NCBI RefSeq assembly: GCF_016862515.1
Contig: NZ_BONC01000037.1
Location: 1-64,000 of the forward strand
From: Asanoa iriomotensis
GTDB taxonomy: Bacteria; Actinomycetota; Actinomycetes; Mycobacteriales; Micromonosporaceae
DNA length: 64,000 bases
Reading direction: 5' to 3'
Both the position numbers and the translations under genes were made by a program. This document shows, piece by piece, positions 48,578 to 56,544 of the stretch; the stretch's first letter is position 1, and every line of letters starts with the position of its first letter. The notes under the pieces were generated by a model. It did not search any database. It saw only the letters and a program-made list of their open reading frames with translations, and had not been told where the DNA came from.

Positions 48578-51409
48578 GTGGCAGATTCGCCAAAGGCCGC
48601 GGCTCCGATCGGCCGTGAGCGGCAGGTCGACGTCCTCCGTCGCCTCGTCCAGGAGCTGGCGACAGGTCGCGGCGGTGCGGCCATGGTCGAGGGCGAGCCT
48701 GGCATCGGCAAGACCTCCCTCGCCCGCGCCGCCGTCGCCACCACCCACGACACCCCGGTCCAGGTCATCTGGGCCGTGTGCGACGAGCTCAGCCAGGCCT
48801 TCCCGTTCCTCCCTCTGCTCGAGGCGCTCCGCGCCCACCCCGACATCCCGGCCGACGAGCACGCGCGCATCTGCGACCTGCTGCGCGCCGACCCTGGCAT
48901 CGGCAACCGGATGGACGTCATCCCGGTCGCGACGGAGCAGCTGCTCGCCCTCGTCGGCGACGTGTGCGCCCAGTCGCCGACCATGCTCGTCGTCGACGAC
49001 CTGCAGTGGGCGGACATCGCGACGGTGATGACGCTCGGGCGGCTGCTGCGCGGCATCGACCAGACGCGCCTGCTCGTCGTGGCGCTCAACCGCACGGTGC
49101 CGCGGCGCGACGACCTGATGGCCCTGCGGCGGGCGATCGAGCCCAACGTGCTGCGCATCGACAGCCTCGACGACGACCAGGTCGCGGAGTTCGTCGCCCA
49201 ACTCGTCGGCGCGCGGCCCGGCCCGGGCCTCCTGGCGCTGGCCGCCGGTGCCGGTGGCAACCCGCTCTACCTGACCGAGCTGGTCGACGTCCTGGTCCGC
49301 GCGAAGGCGCTCGAGCCCGTCGACGATCTCGTCGAGGCCCGTGCGACCGCCACACCCAGCTCGCTGGCCGCCGCGATCTCCGACCGGCTCGAGTTCATCT
49401 CGCCACCGGCCCGCGACGTGTTGCGGATCGCCGCGCTGCTCGGCATCGACTTCTCGGTCAGCGAGCTGGCCGTCGTCTCCGGCCACCGGCTGCAGGACCT
49501 GTTGCCCGTGCTCGACGAGGCGATCCTCGCCGGCGTCCTCATCGAGAACGGCGCCGAGATGGCGTTCCGCCACCCGTTGATCCGGCAGTCCCTCTACGAC
49601 GGCATGCCGGCGGGCCTGCGGGCGGCGTGGCACCGCGACGCCGCGCGGGCGCTCGCCAACAACGGCGCGTCCGCCGAGCGGGTCGCCCGCCAGCTGCGGC
49701 CGACCGTCGAAGAGGACACCACCGGCAAGGTCGTCGACGGTTGGGTGGTCAGCTGGCTCTCCGACTCGGCGCCGCAGCTCGTCGGCCAGGCACCGCAGGT
49801 CGCGATCCCGATGCTGCGGTGGGCCCTGAACGGCGCACCTCCGGGCAACGACGTCTACGACGTGCTGTCCTGCCGGCTCGCCGACGCCCTCTTGCGGGTC
49901 GGCGACCCGACCAGCGCGACCGACGTGGCCGCGACCGCCCTCATGCACGTCCGCCGGCCCGACTCGCTGGTGGACCTGCACTGGACCCTGACCCAGTGCC
50001 AGGCGCTGGCCGGTCGCTCGCAGGAATCCCTCGACCCACTGCGCCGCGCCCTCAACGCGCCCGGCCTCGGGCTGCGCCACCGGGCCCGGCTGCAGGTGTT
50101 GATGGCCCGGGTCTACCGCTCGCTGGGCCGCGTCGACGCCGCCGCCCGCGTCGCCGAGGAGGCGTTGGCCACCGCGACGGAGGCGGACGACCGCTTCGGC
50201 ATGGGCTGGGCGCTGTTCGTCCGCACCATCGCGCACTGCATGCAGGGCGAGTCGGAGCAGGCCCTGCCGCTCTTCGACCGTGCGTTGGCCGTCTCCGAGG
50301 GCGACCCCGCGCTCGCCGACCTCCGCCTGATCCTGCAGATCAACCAGGCCTCCGCATACGGCGTGCTCGACCGCTACGACGACGCCATCCGACTCGCCGA
50401 ACGCGTCCGTGACGGCGCGCAGCGCGCCGGCAACGTCTTCCGCCTGGCGCAGGCGCACTGCGTGCTCGGCGAGCTGCTCTTCGACGTCGGCAGGTGGGAC
50501 GACGCGCTGGTCGAGATCGACCTGGCGCTCGACGTCTCCAAGGACCCGATGGTCGACTGCTTCCAGCACGGCCTGGCGGCCGTGATCCAGCTCCACCGTG
50601 GCGACGCCGACAGCGAGCGCCACCTCAAGGCCGCCGAGCGCTTCGCCGAGAAGGTCGGCGCCCGGATCTGCCGCCCGTTCGCCCTGGCCCGCGCGCTGCA
50701 GAAGGAGCAGGCCGACGCGCCCGCCGCCGCGCTCGAGATCCTCCTCGACGGGATGTCCGACCGCGTCCAGGAGTCCGAGGAGACCGTCGAGCTGTTGGCC
50801 GACGCCGTCCGCCTGGCCACCTCGGTCGGTGACGTGTCCGCGGCCGAGGCGGTCGTCCAGCGCTCGGTCGCGATGGCCGAGGAGTCGTCCGGGCCGCACC
50901 GCCAGGCGGTCACCCGGCACTGCCGTTCCCTGCTGGACGCCGACTCGTCGGGCCTCATCGAGGCGGCCAGCCTCTACCGCGCCGCGGCCCGCCCCCTGCC
51001 CCGCGCGCAGGCGCTCGAGTCCGCCGCCCTGATCCACGCGGACCGCGGCGAGATCACCGAAGCCCGTGACCTGTTCACCGAGGCCTACGCGCTCTACGCC
51101 AAGCTGGGCGCCGAGTGGGACCTGGCGCGCACGCAGGCCATCTTCCGCAACTACGGCATCCGCCGGGGCCCGCGCGTCCGCCACCGCCAGGCACGCCGCG
51201 GCTGGGACGCGCTCACCCCGACCGAGATCCGGGTGGCCGGGATGGTCGCACAGGGCATGTCCAACCCGCAGATCGCGGCGCAGCTCTTCCTCTCCCCGCG
51301 CACGGTGCAGACCCACGTCTCGCACATCCTCGCCAAGCTGGAGCTGCAGTCCCGCATCGACATCGCCCGAGAGGCCAGCCAACGCGAAGCGGCACAGAAC
51401 CTCAACTGA
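48578..51409 (+). CDS. Large LuxR-family (LAL) transcriptional regulator
   Basis: The 943-residue STAND-ATPase regulator starts with PIGRERQVDVLRRLVQELATG. Walker A GEPGIGKTS (Lys45) and Walker B MLVVDDLQWAD (about residue 135) follow, then the arm domain, a long TPR-like helical region (about 380-860), and a C-terminal LuxR HTH: LTPTEIRVAGMVAQGMSNPQIAAQLFLSPRTVQTHVSHILAKLEL. LAL proteins respond to a ligand such as a sugar, nucleotide or pathway product and activate nearby genes. Its only close divergent neighbour is the 58-residue peptide gene. The start is GTG 48578 with GGAGGGAG upstream. A 15-bp hairpin ends it. Confidence 0.95.
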   Translation: MADSPKAAAPIGRERQVDVLRRLVQELATGRGGAAMVEGEPGIGKTSLARAAVATTHDTPVQVIWAVCDELSQAFPFLPLLEALRAHPDIPADEHARICDLLRADPGIGNRMDVIPVATEQLLALVGDVCAQSPTMLVVDDLQWADIATVMTLGRLLRGIDQTRLLVVALNRTVPRRDDLMALRRAIEPNVLRIDSLDDDQVAEFVAQLVGARPGPGLLALAAGAGGNPLYLTELVDVLVRAKALEPVDDLVEARATATPSSLAAAISDRLEFISPPARDVLRIAALLGIDFSVSELAVVSGHRLQDLLPVLDEAILAGVLIENGAEMAFRHPLIRQSLYDGMPAGLRAAWHRDAARALANNGASAERVARQLRPTVEEDTTGKVVDGWVVSWLSDSAPQLVGQAPQVAIPMLRWALNGAPPGNDVYDVLSCRLADALLRVGDPTSATDVAATALMHVRRPDSLVDLHWTLTQCQALAGRSQESLDPLRRALNAPGLGLRHRARLQVLMARVYRSLGRVDAAARVAEEALATATEADDRFGMGWALFVRTIAHCMQGESEQALPLFDRALAVSEGDPALADLRLILQINQASAYGVLDRYDDAIRLAERVRDGAQRAGNVFRLAQAHCVLGELLFDVGRWDDALVEIDLALDVSKDPMVDCFQHGLAAVIQLHRGDADSERHLKAAERFAEKVGARICRPFALARALQKEQADAPAAALEILLDGMSDRVQESEETVELLADAVRLATSVGDVSAAEAVVQRSVAMAEESSGPHRQAVTRHCRSLLDADSSGLIEAASLYRAAARPLPRAQALESAALIHADRGEITEARDLFTEAYALYAKLGAEWDLARTQAIFRNYGIRRGPRVRHRQARRGWDALTPTEIRVAGMVAQGMSNPQIAAQLFLSPRTVQTHVSHILAKLELQSRIDIAREASQREAAQNLN

Positions 51410-51420
51410 CCCAGACAGAG

Positions 51421-51459
51421 TGACGCCACATCGGGTGGAGGCGGCCCGATGTGGCGTCA
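51421..51459. terminator. Terminator hairpin after the LuxR gene, 15-bp stem
   Basis: TGACGCCACATCGGG (51421-51435) and CCCGATGTGGCGTCA (51445-51459) are exact reverse complements with a 9-base loop. It lies 12 bases after the LuxR stop and could also end transcription from the minus-strand small frames. Confidence 0.85.
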
Positions 51460-51487
51460 GATCAATGTCCGTGGAGTCGGCGCGGAG

Positions 51488-51724
51488 CTACAGCGGCGGG
51501 GCACCCCGCTGCCCGGGGATGCCTGGCCGTGGTGGGCGGCAGGTGCACTCCCAGCCGCCGAACCGGCGGCGGGTGCGGTACGCGCCGAGGCGGGGTGGGC
51601 TCGCACCGCAACCGCAGCGTTGGCAGGCGCGGCCTGCCGTGGTGGAACGGCGCCGGCCGAGCCATCGCCCGACCGGCACCGATCCGTACCCGCGACCCAG
51701 GGTCGTCAGCCGGCGCGGCGACAT
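51488..51724 (-). CDS. Possible small zinc-ribbon protein, 78 residues
   Basis: This frame has G/C in most third codon positions and encodes an Arg-rich protein with ACQRCGCGASPP and WECTCRPP, i.e. C-x-x-C-x-C and C-x-C, which could form a zinc ribbon. Its ATG at 51724 overlaps the end of another minus-strand frame. No clear ribosome-binding site is present. I cannot name a family, and plus-strand frames over the same bases are less protein-like. It may be a gene remnant. Confidence 0.35.
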   Translation of the reverse strand: MSPRRLTTLGRGYGSVPVGRWLGRRRSTTAGRACQRCGCGASPPRLGAYRTRRRFGGWECTCRPPRPGIPGQRGAPPL

Positions 51725-52065
51725 GACCTGGTTGCGCTCGCCTCGGGGGTCGGCTTGGAGGCTCCGCGCTGTCGCGGGATGTAGGCGCGCGGCAGGTCGA
51801 TCTGGTCGACCTCGTCGCGTCCGCCCATGGTGAGCAGGTGGCGGCCGAGGTGGGCGCGGAGGCTCGCCTCCCAGACGCTCTGCTCGATGTGTGGTGGCGC
51901 TACCCAGCGGTGTGAGCTGTCGCTGTAGTGCAGATGTTCGTCACCACGACCAAGGATGCTCAATTGCGACACCTTCTCCGAAGGCTTCCGGCGCCGGCAG
52001 CCCCAGCGCTCAACCAAGAGCTTCGTCTCGGCGGCAGGCGGAGATAACGGCCAGCGGGCCGACAT
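51706..52065 (-). CDS. Possible small protein of unknown function (start uncertain)
   Basis: About 119 residues. The second half (HRWVAPPHIEQSVWEASLR, HLLTMGGRDEVDQIDLPRAY) has strong G/C third positions and looks like a real, soluble protein. The first third has weaker codon use and one TTA. Possible starts are ATG 52065 or GTG 51972, neither with a good ribosome-binding site. It may be a shortened relic. No family is recognised. Confidence 0.35.
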   Translation of the reverse strand: MSARWPLSPPAAETKLLVERWGCRRRKPSEKVSQLSILGRGDEHLHYSDSSHRWVAPPHIEQSVWEASLRAHLGRHLLTMGGRDEVDQIDLPRAYIPRQRGASKPTPEASATRSCRRAG

Positions 52066-52354
52066 TGGCACACATCCACGAACCCCGAAATGGCGTACGT
52101 ATGCAATTGGCCCTCCAGACATGCGCCACCTGGCGGATGTCCGGGTGGCGTTTCGCGCGCAGGCTCGTTACACCGAGCATCGAAGTCCGCGCCGGCGTAC
52201 CGCCAAGGGGCTGCGACGGTGGGAGACACAGGGGACGTGACCGACCCCCCGACGGTCACGCCCCCTGCTCGGCAGCCGTGAACCAGCGCACACCCACCCC
52301 CACCAAGATCGGCACGGCAGTGCAGGATGGAGGAGGACAGGGTGAGGGGAGCGC
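52066..52354. other. Upstream region of dnaG
   Basis: These 289 bases hold no convincing gene. GGAGGAGGACAGGGTGAGGGG just before the dnaG ATG is purine-rich and serves as its ribosome-binding region. A segment near 52117-52160 resembles 47863-47905. Confidence 0.4.
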
Positions 52355-54208
52355 ATGGCAGGCCGGATCCGCGACGAGGACATCGCGCTCGTTCGCGAGC
52401 GGACGGCGATCGCCGACGTCATCTCGGAGCACGTGACGCTCAAGAGCGCGGGCGGCGGCAACCTCAAGGGCCTGTGCCCGTTCCATGACGAGAAGACCCC
52501 TTCGTTCACGGTCGCGCCGGGCCGCAACGTCTTCTTCTGCCACGGCTGCGGCAAGGGCGGCGACGCGATCTCGTTCCTGATGGACGTCGACCACCTGACG
52601 TTCGTCGAGTCGGTGGAGCGCCTGGCCGCCCGGGCCGGCATCCAGCTCCGCTACGTCGAGGGCGGTCCGGCCCCGATGCGGGCCCAGCAGCAGGGGCAGA
52701 AGCAGCGCCTGGTCGCCGCGCACGCGGCCGCCGCCGAGTTCTACGCCGGCCAGCTCACCACCCCCGGTGCCCGGCTGGCCCGCGAGTTCCTGGCCCAGCG
52801 CGGCTTCAACCGGGCCGCCGCACAGGACTTCGCCTGCGGTTTCGCGCCCGAGGGCTGGGATCCGCTGACCCGCCACCTGCGGCAACAGGGCTTCACCAGC
52901 CAGGAGCTGGTCACCGCCGGGCTGGCCCGGGAGGCCCGCTCCGGCTCGCTCATCGACCGCTTCCGGCGCCGGCTCGTGTGGCCGATCCGCGAGCTGTCCG
53001 GCGACATCATCGGCTTCGGCGCGCGCAAGCTGTTCGACGACGACGACGGCCCCAAATACCTCAACACCCCCGAAACGCCGCTCTACAAGAAGTCCCACGT
53101 GCTCTACGGCATCGAGCACGCCAAGCGCGAGATCGCCCGGCAGGGTCGGGCGGTGATCGTCGAGGGCTACACCGACGTGATGGCCTGCCACCTGGCCGGG
53201 GTCAAGACCGCCGTGGCGACCTGCGGCACCGCGTTCGGCGGCGACCACATCAGCGTGCTGCGCCGACTGCTGATGGACACCGACGCGTTCGCCGGGGAGA
53301 TCATCTTCACCTTCGACGGCGACGCCGCGGGGCAGAAGGCGGCGCTGCGGGCGTTCGACGAGGACCAGCGCTTCGTCGGGCGCACGTTCATCGCGGTCAG
53401 CCCCGACAACATGGACCCGTGCGAGCTGCGCCTGGCAAAGGGCGACCTGGCCGTCCGCGACCTGGTCGCGCGCCGCGAGCCGATGGTCGACTTCGCGCTG
53501 CGGCAGATCCTGCGGAAGTTCGATCTCGACACCGTCGACGGCCGGGTCGAGGCGATGCGCCGGGCGGCGCCGCTGGTCGCGAAGATCAAGGACCGGGAGA
53601 AGCGCCCCGAGTACGTGCGGAAGCTGGCGGGCGACCTCGGCATGGAGATCGAGCCGGTGCAGCGGGCAGTGGCGAGCGCTGGTGCGCCCGCCGCGACGGC
53701 CACCGCTGCGGCCAACGACGCGGCCGTCCGCGCCGACAGCCCGCAGGCGCGGGTCGAGCGCGAGGCGCTCAAGCTGGCCATCCAGGTGCCGGTGCTGGCC
53801 GGGCCGATGTTCGACGCGATCGGTGCGGAGGCCTACTCGACCGACCCGCTGCGGGTCGTGCGGGAGGCGATCGCCGAGGCCGGCGGCGCGGTCAGCGGCA
53901 CCAGCGGTGCGGTCTGGATCGAGCGGGTCCGCGACGCGTGCGGCGACCTGACGGGCAAGGCGCTGGTCGGCGAGCTGGCCGTCGAGCCGATGTTGCGCGA
54001 CGGGGAGCCAGACCCGCACTACGTCTCCGTGCTGCTGGCCCGGCTGCAGTGGGGCGCGACCGATCTTCGGATTCGCGAGCTCAAGTCGAAGGTGCAGCGG
54101 ATCAACCCGGTGACCAGCAAGGATCAATATCTCGCGCTGGCCGGCGAGCTGTTCTCCCTGGAGCAGCACGCGCGCGCCCTGCGCGAGCAGGCGGTGGGTG
54201 GACTGTGA
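52355..54208 (+). CDS. dnaG: DNA primase
   Basis: It makes RNA primers for chromosome replication. The 617-residue protein has the N-terminal CHC2 zinc domain (Cys41, His44, Cys62, Cys65 in LCPFHDEKTPSF and FFCHGCGKGGD), then the TOPRIM core (AVIVEGYTDVMACHLAGV, FTFDGDAAGQKAA with the metal-binding Asp-x-Asp), and a C-terminal DnaB-interaction helix region. All catalytic residues are intact. The start is ATG 52355. It is overlapped by a conserved follower gene (GTGA). In most actinomycetes dgt is its neighbour; here dgt is 38 kb upstream. Confidence 0.97.
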   Translation: MAGRIRDEDIALVRERTAIADVISEHVTLKSAGGGNLKGLCPFHDEKTPSFTVAPGRNVFFCHGCGKGGDAISFLMDVDHLTFVESVERLAARAGIQLRYVEGGPAPMRAQQQGQKQRLVAAHAAAAEFYAGQLTTPGARLAREFLAQRGFNRAAAQDFACGFAPEGWDPLTRHLRQQGFTSQELVTAGLAREARSGSLIDRFRRRLVWPIRELSGDIIGFGARKLFDDDDGPKYLNTPETPLYKKSHVLYGIEHAKREIARQGRAVIVEGYTDVMACHLAGVKTAVATCGTAFGGDHISVLRRLLMDTDAFAGEIIFTFDGDAAGQKAALRAFDEDQRFVGRTFIAVSPDNMDPCELRLAKGDLAVRDLVARREPMVDFALRQILRKFDLDTVDGRVEAMRRAAPLVAKIKDREKRPEYVRKLAGDLGMEIEPVQRAVASAGAPAATATAAANDAAVRADSPQARVEREALKLAIQVPVLAGPMFDAIGAEAYSTDPLRVVREAIAEAGGAVSGTSGAVWIERVRDACGDLTGKALVGELAVEPMLRDGEPDPHYVSVLLARLQWGATDLRIRELKSKVQRINPVTSKDQYLALAGELFSLEQHARALREQAVGGL

Positions 54209-54741
54209 CGAGCTTGTGGGACCTGTTCCGGCGCAAGGTCAAGCTGCCGGCCGACGCGGGCGTCGCGCTCGACCCCGACGAGCGGGTGATCGCCTGGTCG
54301 CGCACGCAGGCCGGCCCCTATGTCGTCGCCACCGACCGCGGCCTGCGGTTGCCGCACCACGACCGGCTCGACTGGCACCGGATCCACAAGGCGGTCTGGT
54401 CCGGCCGGGAGCTGACGGTGACACCGGCCGAGGTGGTCGAGGAGCGCGAGGGGTACGAGGTGCTGGCCGACGCGCCGTCGGTCGGTGTCCTGCTGGTCGA
54501 CCCGCGTGAGGTGCCGCAACAGGTGCGGGCCCGGGTGACCGGTTCGGTCTCCTACACCTCGCACCACCCGGTCGACGGCGGCGGCGTGCGGGTGGTCGCC
54601 CGCAAGGTCCGGGGCCGCGACGGGCTGGCCTGGTCGGTGCGGTACGACCCGGGCACCGAAACGTCCACACCGGACGTCGTCGAGGCCACCTCGGAGCTCG
54701 TCGCGGACGCGCGGCTGGCGACCACGCCCAAGGACCTCTGA
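54205..54741 (+). CDS. Conserved hypothetical protein following dnaG
   Basis: The 178-residue soluble protein begins VTSLWDLFRRKVKLPADAGVALDPDERVIAW, then VVATDRGLRLPHHDRLDWHRIHKAVWSGRELTV. This is the pattern of the actinobacterial protein regularly encoded after dnaG. The two halves look like beta-rich PH-like repeats. No enzymatic motif is seen. GTG 54205 overlaps the dnaG stop codon, so the two are co-translated. Constant pairing with primase suggests a replication-linked role, but none is known to me. Confidence 0.85.
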   Translation: MTSLWDLFRRKVKLPADAGVALDPDERVIAWSRTQAGPYVVATDRGLRLPHHDRLDWHRIHKAVWSGRELTVTPAEVVEEREGYEVLADAPSVGVLLVDPREVPQQVRARVTGSVSYTSHHPVDGGGVRVVARKVRGRDGLAWSVRYDPGTETSTPDVVEATSELVADARLATTPKDL

Positions 54742-54796
54742 CCGATTCTCATCAGCGGCCGCCGATAACCGCTGTCGTTGTGTCGTACGCCGTGGC

Positions 54797-54802
54797 TATG
54801 GT
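54797..54802 (+). promoter_or_regulatory. Predicted -10 element, leaderless ABC exporter promoter
   Basis: TATGGT lies 6 bases before the GTG at 54809. There is no Shine-Dalgarno sequence in between. Confidence 0.45.
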
Positions 54803-54808
54803 CCGCCT

Positions 54809-55741
54809 GTGACTGACGGCAGGCCTCTCATCGAGGCGACGGGGCTGGTGAAACGCTTCGGCGACTTCACCGCCGTCGACGGCATCGACGTCTCCGTGCG
54901 GGCGGGCGAGGCGTTCGGCTTCCTCGGCCCCAACGGCGCGGGCAAGAGCTCGACCATGCGCATGATCGGCTGCGTGTCGCCGGTGACCGCCGGCCGGCTG
55001 CGCATCCTCGGCATGGATCCCGACCGCGACGGGCCGGCGATCCGGGCGCGGCTGGGCGTGTGCCCGCAGACCGACAACCTCGACCCCGAGCTGACGGTCG
55101 CCGAAAACCTGACCACCTACGCCCGGTTCTTCGGCATCCCGCGCAAGGTGGCCCGCGCCCGGGCCGCTGAGCTGCTCGACTTCGTGCAGCTCACCGAGCG
55201 CGCGGGCAGCAAGGTCGAGCCGCTGTCCGGCGGCATGAAACGGCGGCTCACCATCGCCCGCGCCCTGGTCAACGAGCCCGACCTGGTGCTGCTCGACGAG
55301 CCGACCACGGGCCTCGACCCACAGGCCCGCCACCTCGTCTGGGAGCGGCTGTTCCGGCTCAAGCGCCAGGGCGTGACGCTGGTGCTGACCACGCACTACA
55401 TGGACGAGGCCGAGCAGCTCTGCGACCGGCTCGTGGTGATGGACGGCGGCCGCATCGTGGCCGAGGGCTCGCCCCGCGACCTGATCGCCCGCCACTCCAC
55501 CCGCGAGGTCGTCGAGCTGCGGTTCGCCGGCGAGTCGCAGGAGGCGTTCGTCGACAAGCTGGCCGGCATCGGCGAGCGGGTCGAGCCGTTGCCCGACCGG
55601 GTCCTGCTCTACGTCCACGACGGCGACGCCGCGGTGGCCACCGTCCACGAGCGCGCCCTCGCGCCCGAGAGCGTGCTGGTCCGGCGCAGCAGCCTGGAGG
55701 ACGTCTTCCTCCACCTGACCGGCCGGACGCTGGTGGACTGA
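54809..55741 (+). CDS. ABC transporter ATP-binding protein (NodI/DrrA type)
   Basis: The 310-residue ATPase has Walker A GPNGAGKSS (about residue 45), Q-loop GVCPQTDNLD, signature LSGGMKRRL, Walker B LVLLDEPTTGLDP and the H-loop TTHYMDE. A C-terminal extension of about 85 residues is usual for the DrrA/NodI group. It works with the two following permeases as an exporter or lipid/drug transporter. The cargo cannot be predicted. The start is GTG 54809. Confidence 0.94.
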   Translation: MTDGRPLIEATGLVKRFGDFTAVDGIDVSVRAGEAFGFLGPNGAGKSSTMRMIGCVSPVTAGRLRILGMDPDRDGPAIRARLGVCPQTDNLDPELTVAENLTTYARFFGIPRKVARARAAELLDFVQLTERAGSKVEPLSGGMKRRLTIARALVNEPDLVLLDEPTTGLDPQARHLVWERLFRLKRQGVTLVLTTHYMDEAEQLCDRLVVMDGGRIVAEGSPRDLIARHSTREVVELRFAGESQEAFVDKLAGIGERVEPLPDRVLLYVHDGDAAVATVHERALAPESVLVRRSSLEDVFLHLTGRTLVD

Positions 55742-56526
55742 TGACGACCGTGACCAGCGGCGCCGCGCTCACACCCGCCGTGGCCGTTTTTGAATATCAC
55801 CTGGTCGGCTACCGGCGCACCTGGCGCGGCTCGGTGTTCGGCAGTTTCCTGCTGCCGGTGCTCACCATGCTCGGGTTCGGCGTGGGTGTCGGCGCCTATG
55901 TCACCGGCGGGGTGGCCGGCGTGCCCTACCTCGACTACATCGTGCCCGGCCTGGTCATGTCCACCGCGTTCCAGGTCGCCGCGATGGAGAGCAGTTGGCC
56001 CGTGCTGGGCAACTTCGAATGGCACAAGATCTATTTCGCCCAGTCCGCCGCGCCCCTGCGGGTCGGCGACATCCTCGGCGGGCACCTGCTCTTCGTGCTG
56101 TTCCGGGTGCTGCTGTCGGCCGGCACCTTCCTGGCCGTGGCCGCGCTGTTCGGCGCGGTGCGGTCGGCCTGGGCGCTGGCCGTGCTGCCGGTGGTGGCGC
56201 TGTTCGGTGCTGCGGTGGCCGCGCCGGTGTTCGCCTACTCGGCCACCATCAGCACCGACAGCTACCTCGCCCTGCTGTTCCGCTTCGCGTTGCTGCCGAT
56301 GTCCCTGTTCTCAGGCGTGTTCTTCCCGGTCGACCAACTTCCGCTCGGGCTGCGGGCGGTCGCTTACGTGATGCCGCTCTGGCATGGCGTCGATCTGTCC
56401 CGGGCCGCGACGCTCGGCGTCGCGCCGGAGTGGTCCGCGCCGGGCCACGTCGCCTATCTCGCGCTCTGGGCCGCCGCCGGTTGGTGGCTCGCGCGTGCCC
56501 GGTTCCGCAAGCGCCTGGTGCTCTGA
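55741..56526 (+). CDS. ABC-2 type transporter permease (NodJ/DrrB-like) 1
   Basis: The 261-residue protein has six hydrophobic segments: SFLLPVLTMLGFGVGVGAYV, YIVPGLVMSTAFQVAAM, VLFRVLLSAGTFLAVAALFGA, LAVLPVVALFGAAVAAPVFAY, FALLPMSLFSGVFFPVDQLP and a C-terminal one, with the ABC-2 motif SGVFFPVDQLP. The ATG shares one base with the stop of the ATPase gene (TGATG). It forms a heterodimer with the next permease. Confidence 0.92.
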   Translation: MTTVTSGAALTPAVAVFEYHLVGYRRTWRGSVFGSFLLPVLTMLGFGVGVGAYVTGGVAGVPYLDYIVPGLVMSTAFQVAAMESSWPVLGNFEWHKIYFAQSAAPLRVGDILGGHLLFVLFRVLLSAGTFLAVAALFGAVRSAWALAVLPVVALFGAAVAAPVFAYSATISTDSYLALLFRFALLPMSLFSGVFFPVDQLPLGLRAVAYVMPLWHGVDLSRAATLGVAPEWSAPGHVAYLALWAAAGWWLARARFRKRLVL

Positions 56527-56544
56527 CGAGACGAGGGAGAGATC

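Noticed and set aside
48380-51382. 1000-codon minus-strand frame opposite the LuxR gene
   Set aside because: Antisense to an intact LAL regulator; no ribosome-binding site or domain.
51449-51784. Plus-strand frame of 111 codons after the LuxR gene
   Set aside because: It starts inside the LuxR terminator hairpin and has no ribosome-binding site; the minus-strand frame is more protein-like.
51956-52240. Plus-strand frame of 94 codons upstream of dnaG
   Set aside because: Weak codon bias and no family resemblance apart from a short ADVRVAF segment.
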